A stretch of 64,000 nucleotides of DNA from Flavobacterium sp. YJ01 (GCF_029320955.1 NZ_CP119757.1:4030001-4094000), one strand, 5' to 3'; positions 27,001 to 34,719 are shown, counted from the stretch's first letter. Program-made: numbers and translations. Notes: generated by a model from the letters alone, not told the origin.

Positions 27001-27741
27001 GCCGTGTGTTCCGTTGCTCAATAAAGGATGATGAATAGCAAGGACAACTGTTTTTTCTTGATTTTTGTTTAAAATATTTTCCAGTTCTTCAAAAAAAGCT
27101 TCTCGGGTTTTAATCTCGCAATTATCATTAATTGTTGGATGATCGTCCCAATCTTCCAGAAACCATTCACTATCAATAGTTACTAACGTTGTAGTGCTAT
27201 CTATTTTTACATCTTCAATCGGGCAGGACTTTCTTGGTAAAAATGCTTTTTTGTCATTTAAGTGTTTTGTAACAAAATCTGCCTGTAATTCAAGTCCTTT
27301 AATGCCGCTGTACCAATCGTGATTACCAGGAATAAAAACGGTTTTTCCTCGATAACCGTCGGCTAATTTTAATTGATTGGTTAATTTTGTTTCGGCTAAA
27401 GCCTTGTCTCCAGACTTTTTATCACTTGGAAAACCTTTCGGGTAAATGTTATCTCCCAAGAAAAGCAACGTCGATTTTTTATTGGCTTTCTTCAATCTTT
27501 TATGTAAAAGTTCGAGTGTCTGCTGCGCTTGTTCTTCATCAGCATTTCCTGCATCGCCAACTAAATAAAAAGTATGCGCAATTTTTATAGTATCTGTAGC
27601 GTTTTCATTTTCGTTCGCGCTTACATTTTTGCCGTATTGGGGCTTGTGAGTTGCACAAGAATAAACAAGAAAAAGTATTGCCAAAGCAATAGCTCTCGTT
27701 TTAATTTTTGCAATAAAATGATTATCCAAAAACAATTTCAT
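24010..27741 (-). CDS. Giant lipoprotein: metallophosphoesterase, kinase-like middle and Omp85-type beta barrel
   Basis: The 1243-residue lipoprotein (VYSCATH, Cys29) starts with a calcineurin-type phosphoesterase (55-370): Asp63 in LVGDAGN, GDNIY 96-100, GNHDW 139-143, HH 237-238, GHDH 313-316. The middle (about 445-680) reads like an atypical kinase: GGGHQSVSLRM (458-468) and FVMRGMKK (476-483) resemble a glycine loop and ATP-lysine strand, LIGDWDRHSDQWRW (618-631) a DRH catalytic loop, and PIPRDRDQAF (644-653) a metal-binding Asp. The last 380 or so residues are beta strands ending GRVIFGAAYSF, as in surface-antigen/BamA-like barrels. The kinase reading is inference; the other two domains are clear. 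Only 26 bases separate it from the divergent HD gene. Confidence 0.85.
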   Translation of the reverse strand: MKLFLDNHFIAKIKTRAIALAILFLVYSCATHKPQYGKNVSANENENATDTIKIAHTFYLVGDAGNADEEQAQQTLELLHKRLKKANKKSTLLFLGDNIYPKGFPSDKKSGDKALAETKLTNQLKLADGYRGKTVFIPGNHDWYSGIKGLELQADFVTKHLNDKKAFLPRKSCPIEDVKIDSTTTLVTIDSEWFLEDWDDHPTINDNCEIKTREAFFEELENILNKNQEKTVVLAIHHPLLSNGTHGGQFSLEKQLFPLEQKIPLPIIGSFINLLRKTSGVSPQDIQNKQYTIYAKRIKTLLQKQKNVIVVSGHDHNLQYISKENIQQIISGAGSKSEAARAINENDFSYGGNGYATLTLFKSGDAKVSYYGNENNKEKLLFEREIIKAKEINWASDIPNKFPSKITTSIYSSKMTDKSWFHSFLFGKHYRKYYSMPIEATVATVDTLKGGLKPIREGGGHQSVSLRMSDPKGREFVMRGMKKSATVFLQSVAFKDQYVVNDFEDTYAESFLFDFYTTSHPYAPYAIDGMSNKIGLLHTNPILYYIPRQNGLGEFNAGFGDQLYMIEERPADNHLDGKNFGNPSNIIGTDDLMLNLHKDEKYSVDEKEYIKARLFDILIGDWDRHSDQWRWAEFKKDGKVIYKPIPRDRDQAFVKYDGALLSILMNIPALRHMRTFKDNIGNVKWLSREPYPQDLAFLKTADQKDWIEQAKYIQDNLSDADIEKSFKNMPKEVQDETVDEIIRKLKNRKKELQKYAAIYADVLSRTVMIAGTDKKDKFVLNHNAKKSIEIQVFRSKKEGDELQYTKTVTDAKTKNLWIYGLDDDDIFEVKGNYKSNIKIRLIGGQNNDTYNIENGRKVIVYDFKSKQNTYNLDSKTQTQLTDDYDVNLYNYEKPKYNVVSGLPNIGFNPDDGVKVGINLNYTVNNFKQNPYTQRHVLNAFYYFATGGLEFNYAAHFPGLLGKWVIDVESLYTTPNFAMNYFGYGNEAQYDDDLSLDYNRVRIRKFNASGAIRHVGRYGSEFSIQPIFQRMTVEETENRYINIPGIVNPDVFNTQNYGSLKVKYLFKNSDFAAKPTLGMFFMIAGTWTANLDETSKNFPTLESALGFTHKIDKNGKLVLASYLKGKAIFNNNYEFYQGAALGGDTDLRGFRNERFLGNSYFSQSSDLRLSIGKIRKTIAPFTYGILGGFDYGRVWLDGEDSKKWHHDYGGGLWLNAINVLTARISYFKSPDEIGRVIFGAAYSF

Positions 27742-27767
27742 AATTTAGTGGTATAAAAATATTCTCT

Positions 27768-28946
27768 ATGAATCTAATAGAACAATCCGAAGATTTCGTC
27801 AGTAATTTACTCAAAGATAAACTTTCTAATTTATATTCTTACCATAATTTTAACCATACTTTCACTGTGGTTACAGCGGTAAAAGAGCTTTGTAAAAAAG
27901 AAGATGTCGAAGCTGATGATAAAGAGGCGCTTTTAGTAGCGGCTTGGTTTCATGATACAGGATATGTTCATGGATATGAAAATCACGAAAGTACAAGCAC
28001 TAAAGTAGCTGCTGACTTTTTGCGAGAAAAAGGAAAATCAGAGGAATTTATAGCACTTGTTTCCAGTTTGATTTTAGCTACAGCTAAAGAATATGAGCCG
28101 AAAACACATTTAGAAAAAATTATTAAAGATGCCGATTATGCGCATTTAATGGGAACTGAATATACCACAACTTGCGAATTATTGCGTTTAGAATTAAAAA
28201 ATACCGGAATTGTAAGTTTCTCAAATGCCGAATGGACAAGAGAAAATTTGAATTTCTTATTGAACAAACATCGTTTTTATACCGATTATGCTTTAAGAAA
28301 ATGGCAACCTTTAAAAGAAAAAAATCTATTATTGATTCAGAAAAAAATCAATAAACAAGAATTAAAAGCTGCCGCTGCCATCGAAGAAGAAAACAAAAAG
28401 AAAGATAAAACAGAAAAACCAGATCGCGGAATTGATACTTTATTTCGTGTTACACTTGGAAACCACACGCGTTTAAGCGGAATTGCCGATAGTAAAGCAA
28501 ATATTTTATTGTCTGTAAATGCAATTATTATTTCGATTGCGCTTTCGTCGATTATTCCAAAATTGGATAGTCCGAAAAATGCGCATTTGGTTGTTCCGAC
28601 TTTTATTATGCTGATGTCTAGTGTAATTACGATTATTTTTGCGATTCTTTCGACAAGACCAAAAGTAACATCAGGATTTTTTACAAGAGGAGATGTCGAA
28701 GCTAAAAAAGTAAATTTAATGTTCTTCGGAAATTTCTATAAAATGCCTTTGGAAGATTACGATTGGGCAATGAATGAAATGATGAAAGACCGTGATTATC
28801 TTTATTCAACCATGATAAAAGATTTATATTATCTAGGTTTGGTTTTACAGCGAAAATATAATCTACTCCGAATTGCCTACAATTTCTTTATGTTCGGATT
28901 GATTATAACGGTAATCTCGTTTGTTATTGCTTTTAAATCTATTTAA
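27768..28946 (+). CDS. HD phosphohydrolase fused to a Pycsar-effector-type membrane module
   Basis: The 392-residue protein has an HD domain at about residues 5-190. Its motifs are His26/His30 in YHNFNH, His62-Asp63 in AAWFHDTGY, a second His in ENHES, and Asp121/Asp123 in KDADYAHL, as in metal-dependent (cyclic) nucleotide phosphohydrolases. A charged linker (195-220) leads to about 170 residues that match from memory the DUF5706/PycTM family: DTLFRVTLGNHTRLSGIADSKANILL, then hydrophobic helices near 246-264, 276-294 and 372-390. In Pycsar defence the PycTM module responds to a cyclic pyrimidine nucleotide. No nucleotide cyclase gene is adjacent, so this may be a housekeeping relative. The enzyme substrate is unknown. 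Confidence 0.85.
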   Translation: MNLIEQSEDFVSNLLKDKLSNLYSYHNFNHTFTVVTAVKELCKKEDVEADDKEALLVAAWFHDTGYVHGYENHESTSTKVAADFLREKGKSEEFIALVSSLILATAKEYEPKTHLEKIIKDADYAHLMGTEYTTTCELLRLELKNTGIVSFSNAEWTRENLNFLLNKHRFYTDYALRKWQPLKEKNLLLIQKKINKQELKAAAAIEEENKKKDKTEKPDRGIDTLFRVTLGNHTRLSGIADSKANILLSVNAIIISIALSSIIPKLDSPKNAHLVVPTFIMLMSSVITIIFAILSTRPKVTSGFFTRGDVEAKKVNLMFFGNFYKMPLEDYDWAMNEMMKDRDYLYSTMIKDLYYLGLVLQRKYNLLRIAYNFFMFGLIITVISFVIAFKSI

Positions 28947-28966
28947 AAATTTCACGTGTAATTTAG

Positions 28967-29091
28967 ACGCAGATTTTACGGATTCGCTATCGCGAAGACG
29001 CGGATAGACACAGATTCTTTTTCTAGTAATTAAAAATCAGTTTTATCTGCGTCTTCGCGATAGCGAATCAGTTTTATCCGTGTTCCCAAAA
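28967..29091. repeat. Palindromic repeat carrying a nested small palindromic insert
   Basis: GCAGATTTTACGGAT and its inverse frame perfect 21-base arms (28981-29001 with 29049-29069) containing TTCGCTATCGCGAAGACG. This reads like a CAGATT-family repeat with a roughly 20-base insert in each arm. It lies between convergent genes. Confidence 0.85.
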
Positions 29092-29094
29092 GCC

Positions 29095-29123
29095 CAAAAA
29101 AAAGCTCAACTTTTAGTTGAGCT
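29095..29123 (-). terminator. Terminator of the GAF-domain gene
   Basis: An 8-bp stem AGCTCAAC/GTTGAGCT with T run on the minus strand. It overlaps the last codons and stop (29113-29115) of the gene. Confidence 0.8.
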
Positions 29124-31482
29124 CATCTAATAAATCTTGATAGGTTATTTTTTTTGTCTTCAAATTGGAAGTGTTATTAATTACTTTAACACGAATCGCT
29201 CTCAAACCAGAAACGCCTTGAAGATCTTCTACTTCAAATTGTTCAATTGCTGGCTCTAAAATTTTCTTGTGCTGCAGGTATTTTATATATTTTAAATATT
29301 CTGCTTCTTCACTATTTTGAGAGTAAACAATTGTAATTTTTTCTTTTTCAGTAATTCTCTCGTTTGTTCCTTTAATGTTCGATTTGTCAATTCGTTTTTT
29401 AACGACTTCATATCTTGCATTATACGTTCCGTCAACATCAAAACGTTTTTCATCCATTCTAAAACGAATAGAAAGCGGAGAACTGAAAACCAAAATCAAA
29501 GAAGTTACATCCAATTCATATGGAAGTGATTCTTTAAGTTCGTGATGTTCTAATTCCATTTCGCATAAAGTCTGCAATTGCCATAAACGAAGATTATGTA
29601 AATACATAATATCAAAAGGTTTAGTTGGCGAAATTGAAGCTCCAATATATAAATTATGTTCAACACCATCCGTTTTAAAACGTTCGTAATAGTGTGGATA
29701 TATTTGTTGCGCTTCAACTTGTTTTTTGTCTAAAACCGTTGCTAGCCTTTTGTTGATAATAGACATTGCGTTATCAAACTTTTTTCTTTCGTGATAAAAC
29801 ATTCCAGTTTTTTCATCCAGCTTTTCAAAATAAAGTTCTGCTAATTTTTCGTCTTTAGCGCTGCCTTTTGTGTTTTTTAAAATCGGATGAATTTCTTCTT
29901 CAATATAACGCTGAATATGTTGTTCTGTATCTGCTTTTAAAGGAAAATCCAATTCACTTCGAAGTGATTCTAATTCAAATTTTCTTTGTTCTAAAAGAAC
30001 TAGATTCGAATTTGGTTTCTGATTATCAAAGATTTCCAAAAGAGCTGTAAGCTGACTTTTCAAATCAGTTTTTACAGTTTCATTTCGATGTTCAGACGAA
30101 CCTTTAATATCTATTTGACCATAAAGCGGAAATACATTTTTAAAAACAATTTCCTTAAAAATATAATCTTTGGTATGATTTAGATTTTGAAAATAATTTT
30201 GAGATTCTTTTTTAAATTTCCAATAGACACTTGGGTGAATTGTAGTGTACTCACGCTGAATAATAGCTTCAACTTGATGCTGCATATCCGTATTGTAACG
30301 ATCAATTGTGTCTGTTAAATACGGCAGAACTAAATCCAATTTTGTGGCATTTACGCTATTTAAATCTCTTGGCTTTTCAGAAACTAATTCTACAACACCC
30401 AACAAATGACCGTCTTTTATAACTGGAGCAAAAATACAGCTTTGAATATTTTGCTTTAATAAATGCTCGCCAAGTCTTTTATTTGTTGATTCTTCTGTGA
30501 ATTTTTTGACATTAGAAATTACAAAAGGCTCATTCTTGTCCAATAAATTTTCGAATGAACAGCCAAAAAAAGCATTTTTACAATCTAATTCCTGTTCGGT
30601 CGAAAGTAAAAAACTTCTAAGTTGTGTGTCATATTTTTCGGGTCTTAGAAATTTCTCTTCTTCTGGATTATAAATAATGAAACCGACTTTTAGATTCGCA
30701 AGATTAAAAATAGACTGAAATATGTTAGAAATCTCCTCTCCTGAAGTAGCGGTTGTTGCGCCAGGTTTTAGCAAATTACTTTTTAAAGTAGAAATTGCAC
30801 TTTCTGTCGTAGCGTCAAATAAAGAAACAATTCCAAAACCTCTTAAAATCCAACTTCCTTTTGGGAATTTAGATTTCCATAAATCAATATCATTATAATT
30901 ATCAATAAGCTGGTCAATATCTTCCTGAGTTAAATCAATAGCATTTTCGGTCGGAATAATTTCCATGAAATCAGCATTATACAAAATTCTGTAATGCCTT
31001 TCTACACCATTTTCATCTGGAATATCGTAGAAAAAAGGCTGATTAAAGTCAATATGCTGATTGTAATAATAGCTAAGAATCAAACAGCAATTATTGATAT
31101 AGAATTGATGTTCGCTAAAATCACGAATTTCCATATAAAATTCATCTCCAGCATTTTTAAGAATTTTTTTGAAACGTTCTGTGTAATTAAAAGAGATATT
31201 TTGAAATGGAATCGTAACCGCTTTTATTTCGTTGTGAGTTAACGCAGTCGGAAATAAATCGGCTAATATATTTTTGATTAAAGCTTCATTGTCTTTAATA
31301 ACAGAATAATCGGTAATTCCTGTTCGTAATTCTGGAATCAAATCGATCTGTTCTAAAATAGCTTTGGCGTAATTTGATCTGTAATCAACATCAGACAAAG
31401 CAATTTCTTCAAAAGATTCAATTAGCTTATGAAAAGAGATTATGGTGGCAAAAGGACTTTCTTTGAAAAATTGAATATCCAT
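29113..31482 (-). CDS. Large GAF-domain protein, function unknown
   Basis: The 789-residue soluble protein has no signal peptide or membrane helix. A GAF-like domain is visible at about residues 245-390 (VGFIIYNPEEEKF, FAPVIKDGHLLGVVELVSEKP). Before it lies a 240-residue alpha-helical region, after it 400 residues of helices and a strand-rich end. There is no kinase, cyclase or DNA-binding motif. The LGVVEL strand and the following helix are typical GAF signatures, which usually bind small ligands. Similar long GAF proteins are part of the common gene set of Flavobacterium, to my knowledge without assigned role. The -7 box TAATTTTG at 31501-31508 (minus strand) fits a promoter directly upstream. 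Confidence 0.75.
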   Translation of the reverse strand: MDIQFFKESPFATIISFHKLIESFEEIALSDVDYRSNYAKAILEQIDLIPELRTGITDYSVIKDNEALIKNILADLFPTALTHNEIKAVTIPFQNISFNYTERFKKILKNAGDEFYMEIRDFSEHQFYINNCCLILSYYYNQHIDFNQPFFYDIPDENGVERHYRILYNADFMEIIPTENAIDLTQEDIDQLIDNYNDIDLWKSKFPKGSWILRGFGIVSLFDATTESAISTLKSNLLKPGATTATSGEEISNIFQSIFNLANLKVGFIIYNPEEEKFLRPEKYDTQLRSFLLSTEQELDCKNAFFGCSFENLLDKNEPFVISNVKKFTEESTNKRLGEHLLKQNIQSCIFAPVIKDGHLLGVVELVSEKPRDLNSVNATKLDLVLPYLTDTIDRYNTDMQHQVEAIIQREYTTIHPSVYWKFKKESQNYFQNLNHTKDYIFKEIVFKNVFPLYGQIDIKGSSEHRNETVKTDLKSQLTALLEIFDNQKPNSNLVLLEQRKFELESLRSELDFPLKADTEQHIQRYIEEEIHPILKNTKGSAKDEKLAELYFEKLDEKTGMFYHERKKFDNAMSIINKRLATVLDKKQVEAQQIYPHYYERFKTDGVEHNLYIGASISPTKPFDIMYLHNLRLWQLQTLCEMELEHHELKESLPYELDVTSLILVFSSPLSIRFRMDEKRFDVDGTYNARYEVVKKRIDKSNIKGTNERITEKEKITIVYSQNSEEAEYLKYIKYLQHKKILEPAIEQFEVEDLQGVSGLRAIRVKVINNTSNLKTKKITYQDLLDELN

Positions 31483-31500
31483 CTTAGTTTATTTTTAATG

Positions 31501-31508
31501 CAAAATTA
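31501..31508 (-). promoter_or_regulatory. Probable -7 box of the GAF-protein gene
   Basis: Minus-strand TAATTTTG matches TAnnTTTG 18 bases before the ATG. No clear -33. Confidence 0.45.
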
Positions 31509-31630
31509 ATGATAAATTAAGAATCTATGACATTTTACTATTTCTTTCCTTTATAATTAAATAATGATATCCTTTATAAATAAAGGCTTGAAAAAGCACT
31601 CTTGTAAAATTAACTAATTTTTAACACAAA

Positions 31631-31666
31631 TAATAACGGAACGATCGTTCCGTTATTATATCTTTG
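31631..31666 (+). promoter_or_regulatory. TetR-type operator and promoter of the SDR gene
   Basis: A perfect 28-bp palindrome (31631-31658) with core GGAACGATCGTTCC is followed directly by the -7 box TATCTTTG (31659-31666), so a bound repressor would cover the -33 region. The same core, one base changed, lies before the TetR gene at 32482-32495. Confidence 0.85.
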
Positions 31667-31711
31667 TACCATAATAATTGAATAATCAATAACTTAAAAA
31701 AAATTATAAAA

Positions 31712-32464
31712 ATGAAAAATTTAGAAAACAAAGTAGCAATCGTGACAGGTGGAAACAGTGGAATAGGATACGCAGCAGCGGCAGATTTAGTAGCAAAAGG
31801 AGCAAAAGTAATTGTAACAGGAAGAAACAAAGAGGCTTTAGTGAAAGCAGAAACAGAATTGAATGTTACTGGAATCGTTGCAGATCAATCTGATTTAAAA
31901 TCAATTGACAGTTTGGTAGAACAAGTAAAAGCACAATTCGGAAAAGTTGATATTTTATTCTTAAATGCAGGAATCGCAGCTTTTGCTCCAGTAGATTCAG
32001 CTTCAGAAGATCATTATGACAGTATTATGAATGTGAACGTTAAAGGAGTTTATTTTACAGTTCAAAAAGTCTTGCCAATTTTAAACGATGGAGGTTCTAT
32101 TATTTTTAATACTTCCGTAAATGCCCAATTAGGAATGCCAGGCTCAAGCGTATATGGAGCAAGTAAAGCAGCAGTTTTATCATTAAACAGAATTTTTGCA
32201 GCAGAATTAGCACCAAGAAAAATCAGAGTAAATGCGGTTTCTCCTGGTCCAATTGAAACTCCATTATACGGTAAAGTTGGTTTAGAAAAAGAAGAAGTAG
32301 AAGGTTTAGGAGCTGCTTTAGGAAACAAAATTTTGTTGAAACGTTTTGGACAAGCTGCAGAAGTTGCTAAAACAATCAGTTTCTTAGCTTCAGATGATTC
32401 TTCATTCATTACAGGAACTGAAATTGTTGTTGACGGCGGACTTACTGTAAATACAGTATTATAA
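31712..32464 (+). CDS. SDR-family NAD(P)-dependent oxidoreductase
   Basis: The 250-residue classical short-chain dehydrogenase has cofactor motif TGGNSGIG (12-19), NAG at 85-87, and catalytic Ser135, Tyr148 and Lys152 (YGASK). The C-terminal TGTEIVVDGGL segment is typical. Arg38 in VTGRN after the second strand suggests NADP preference. The substrate is unknown. A perfect TetR-type operator sits at its promoter and a TetR gene follows 72 bases after its stop, which suggests induction by a reactive or toxic small molecule that the enzyme reduces. Confidence 0.92.
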   Translation: MKNLENKVAIVTGGNSGIGYAAAADLVAKGAKVIVTGRNKEALVKAETELNVTGIVADQSDLKSIDSLVEQVKAQFGKVDILFLNAGIAAFAPVDSASEDHYDSIMNVNVKGVYFTVQKVLPILNDGGSIIFNTSVNAQLGMPGSSVYGASKAAVLSLNRIFAAELAPRKIRVNAVSPGPIETPLYGKVGLEKEEVEGLGAALGNKILLKRFGQAAEVAKTISFLASDDSSFITGTEIVVDGGLTVNTVL

Positions 32465-32481
32465 TTTTTTTGACTAATTCA

Positions 32482-32513
32482 GGAACGATTGTTCCGTATT
32501 TTTAGTATCTTTG
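32482..32513 (+). promoter_or_regulatory. Second operator and promoter, in front of tetR
   Basis: The palindrome GGAACGATTGTTCC (32482-32495) lies ten bases upstream of the -7 box TATCTTTG (32506-32513). This implies autoregulation and shows that the coding start lies downstream at 32537. Confidence 0.8.
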
Positions 32514-32536
32514 GAGATGAATTTAATTTTGAAGCG

Positions 32537-33118
32537 ATGGCTAGAACGAAAGAATTTAACGAAGATCAGGCTTTAGAGAAAGCAATTGAAATTTTTTGGC
32601 ACAAAGGTTACAACGGAACTTCTGCACAAGATTTGGTAACGCATTTAGGATTAAGTCGTTCGAGTTTGTATGATACTTTTGGCGATAAGCAAAAGCTTTT
32701 TGTAAAGTCTTTAAAACGCTATCAGCAACAAAACCAGGAAAGTTTAACAGAGCTTTTTGAAAACTCTGAGAATATCAGAACAACAATTACCGAAATTTTC
32801 AAACAAGCTGTTTTAGAAAGCCTTCAAGACAACATTACAAAAGGTTGTTTTATGGTAAATTCTGCGGTCGAATTGGCGATGCACGATCCTGAAATTGGAA
32901 AAATTGTTCACGATAACCAGAAAGTGGTTGAAGATATTTTTTATAATGCGGTAAAAAAAGGGCAGGAGTCAGGTCAGATTTCAGATAAACAAGAAGCCAG
33001 ATCGCTAGCGCGTTTTATCTTTAATAATTATTCGGGAATTCGGGTTTTGGCTAGATCAGGCGAGAAAGACAAACAAGTTTACGATGATATTTTAAAAGCA
33101 ATTTTTTCTTTATTTTAG
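32537..33118 (+). CDS. TetR/AcrR-family repressor of the SDR gene
   Basis: From the ATG at 32537 the protein has 193 residues and starts MARTKEFNEDQALEKAIEIF. The HTH follows (GYNGTSAQDLVTHLGLSRSSLYDTFGDKQKLF, about residues 23-55), then an all-helical ligand domain with KGCFMVNSAVELA, as in the AcrR/YxaF-like group. An upstream ATG at 32489 in frame lies inside the operator and before the -7 box, so it cannot be the start. Matching operators at both promoters make control of the SDR gene and of itself very likely. The inducer is unknown. Confidence 0.92.
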   Translation: MARTKEFNEDQALEKAIEIFWHKGYNGTSAQDLVTHLGLSRSSLYDTFGDKQKLFVKSLKRYQQQNQESLTELFENSENIRTTITEIFKQAVLESLQDNITKGCFMVNSAVELAMHDPEIGKIVHDNQKVVEDIFYNAVKKGQESGQISDKQEARSLARFIFNNYSGIRVLARSGEKDKQVYDDILKAIFSLF

Positions 33119-33134
33119 AAAGAATTAAAGCAAA

Positions 33135-33171
33135 TAAAAAAGGCAATTACAAATGTAACTGCCTTTTTTTG
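33135..33171. terminator. Bidirectional terminator
   Basis: A 14-bp stem (AAAAAGGCAATTAC against the complement GTAACTGCCTTTTT, one mispair) with T runs on both sides, between the convergent tetR and nucleoid-protein genes. Confidence 0.85.
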
Positions 33172-33202
33172 TTTTAAGTAAGTAATAGAAAATGAAAACT
33201 TC

Positions 33203-34261
33203 TTAGCTTTTTTCTTCTTTGTTGAAGTAAACTAAGTAGTAATACATTTGTTTTTCTTCATCCCAGCCTTTTTCAACAAATTTTTCTGCACTTTCTGGAT
33301 TAATAAAATCCATTTTGATTTGAATGTGAGTATCTAAATTAATCACATTTTTAATCGATTTTCTAGCGTCAGAAACCGCTGCGTTGGCGATAGGGAATGA
33401 GGTTACATCTTCGATGCTGTATTTTTCTCCTTTATCAACTTTATAGTTTTTGAATTCAGGAATCAAATCAGGATTGTCTAATACTTCATTCAAGAAATTC
33501 TGCTCTTCAAACTGATCATTTTTAGCGAAATAATTCACAGATCGGTTCATAAACATTACTTCCTCTTTCTTGTCTTCTGCTGGCAAAACTACATCTTTTG
33601 CGAAGTTTTGACAGAACTTTAAATATTTTTTAGTGATGAAATTTTCATCTTCAAAAGCATCAACAGATAAAAAGTGCTCCAACCAATAACGCGCGTCGTA
33701 ACGGTTGCTGTCTACGGTTAAAATTTTGTATCCTTCTTCTTTTTTGTAATTGAAGATCAAACATCCTTTATCCAGTTTATTCAAGTTGATCCCTTGTTGT
33801 AGAATCATTTCAAGGTTGCTGTTTTTTTCTTCAAACTGTAAAAAGTCAGCCTGCAATTCGCTTTTAAAAATACCGATTGCATCTACAACATTATTATCAA
33901 TGCTTAAATTGGTCAAATACGTTACATAAACCTCTCCGTTTTTAATATGCGGATGATTTGATTGCTCGTATAAATGTTTAGTGATGTTTTTAGAAACCTC
34001 ATGTACACTCGACGGATTTGAGAAAATCTCAGTCGCGTATTTAAACATGTCGTTGTAATCCAAGTCCACTTCGTGTGCAAACTGATAATAGTTTTCTTCT
34101 TTTTCTCTAAAAGGCTTAAAAAAGAATTCTTTTATCAAAGGAACAATTTCATCATTTAAATTAAATGGCTGCTCCGATAAAAAAATAGCTTCGTTACGGC
34201 TTTTGTTTCCTACGCGGTGTATCGCCAGCGTCTCGATGTGGGTGTTGAAAAGATTTATCAT
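33203..34261 (-). CDS. Nucleoid-associated protein of the 37-kDa NdpA/YejK type
   Basis: The 352-residue cytosolic protein has the N-terminal ETLAIHRVGNKSRNEAIFLS, GIFKSE in the centre (about 138-143), an acidic/basic mixed middle and KGWDEEKQMYYYLVYFNK at the end. This fits the NdpA/37-kD nucleoid-associated family, bacterial proteins that copurify with the nucleoid and whose biochemical task is unclear. The length is typical. Upstream on the same strand is the four-helix-bundle gene, separated by a period-8 repeat arm, so any cotranscription would pass through that repeat. Confidence 0.85.
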   Translation of the reverse strand: MINLFNTHIETLAIHRVGNKSRNEAIFLSEQPFNLNDEIVPLIKEFFFKPFREKEENYYQFAHEVDLDYNDMFKYATEIFSNPSSVHEVSKNITKHLYEQSNHPHIKNGEVYVTYLTNLSIDNNVVDAIGIFKSELQADFLQFEEKNSNLEMILQQGINLNKLDKGCLIFNYKKEEGYKILTVDSNRYDARYWLEHFLSVDAFEDENFITKKYLKFCQNFAKDVVLPAEDKKEEVMFMNRSVNYFAKNDQFEEQNFLNEVLDNPDLIPEFKNYKVDKGEKYSIEDVTSFPIANAAVSDARKSIKNVINLDTHIQIKMDFINPESAEKFVEKGWDEEKQMYYYLVYFNKEEKS

Positions 34262-34272
34262 ATATTTTTTTA

Positions 34273-34312
34273 GGTACTGAGGTTCTGAGATGCTAAGGTA
34301 CTAAGGTTTAGT
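34273..34312. repeat. Left arm of inverted period-8 repeat around the four-helix-bundle gene
   Basis: Five 8-base units of the type GGTTCTGA/GATGCTAA/GGTACTAA. The last codons and stop of the four-helix-bundle gene (34301-34303) lie inside the tract. Confidence 0.9.
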
Positions 34313-34666
34313 TCTGTCTTTTATTTTTTTTATAAAAGAAACTAACATTCTTTCTACTTCGCGACTGTCCTCGTATAGGGTGTTAAAATCGTCTTCTTTT
34401 AAATAAGATATATTTTTTGCGATCTCTAATTGCGTTTGCATTTCAAATAGAGAACCAATAGAAATGCTTAAAAAACGCAAAAGTTCTTTGTCACTTTCTC
34501 TTCCATATCCTTCGGCAATATTGCTTGGAATAGAAATCGAACTACGTCTAATTTGTGAAATTAATCCGAAGATTTCTTCTTTTGGAAATTTGTTTGTTAA
34601 GGAATAAATTTTGGTAATCAAGGTCATCGATTTCTGCCAAACCAATAAAGTTCTAAAATTGCTCAT
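34301..34666 (-). CDS. Four-helix-bundle protein (S23/IVS-type)
   Basis: The 121-residue protein has the diagnostic pattern of the family originally found in 23S rRNA intervening sequences: FRTLLVWQKSMTLITKIY at the N-terminus, IRRSSISIPSNIAEGYGR (residues 39-56), and LRFLSISIGSLFEMQTQLEIA. Despite the old name it is not a ribosomal component. A related fold (Avd) binds reverse transcriptase in diversity-generating retroelements. Here the gene is bracketed by inverted period-8 repeats (34273-34312 and 34720-34758), and its final codons (RTKP-stop) are written by the repeat itself. This suggests it travels as a unit with the repeat. Target and function are unknown. Confidence 0.9.
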   Translation of the reverse strand: MSNFRTLLVWQKSMTLITKIYSLTNKFPKEEIFGLISQIRRSSISIPSNIAEGYGRESDKELLRFLSISIGSLFEMQTQLEIAKNISYLKEDDFNTLYEDSREVERMLVSFIKKIKDRTKP

Positions 34667-34719
34667 TTCTTATTTTTATATTAAACATAAAAATAAGAAA
34701 AATCTGTTAAAATAAAGAC

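Noticed and set aside
27768-28946. Complete Pycsar defence operon
   Set aside because: No pyrimidine cyclase gene is adjacent; the neighbours are a phosphoesterase and a GAF protein, so only the effector-like module is supported.
32489-32536. Longer start of the TetR gene at 32489
   Set aside because: It lies inside the operator and upstream of the -7 box, so it would not be in the mRNA.
34301-34666. Ribosomal protein S23
   Set aside because: The old name of this family is misleading; the pattern is that of four-helix-bundle IVS proteins, and no rRNA gene is near.
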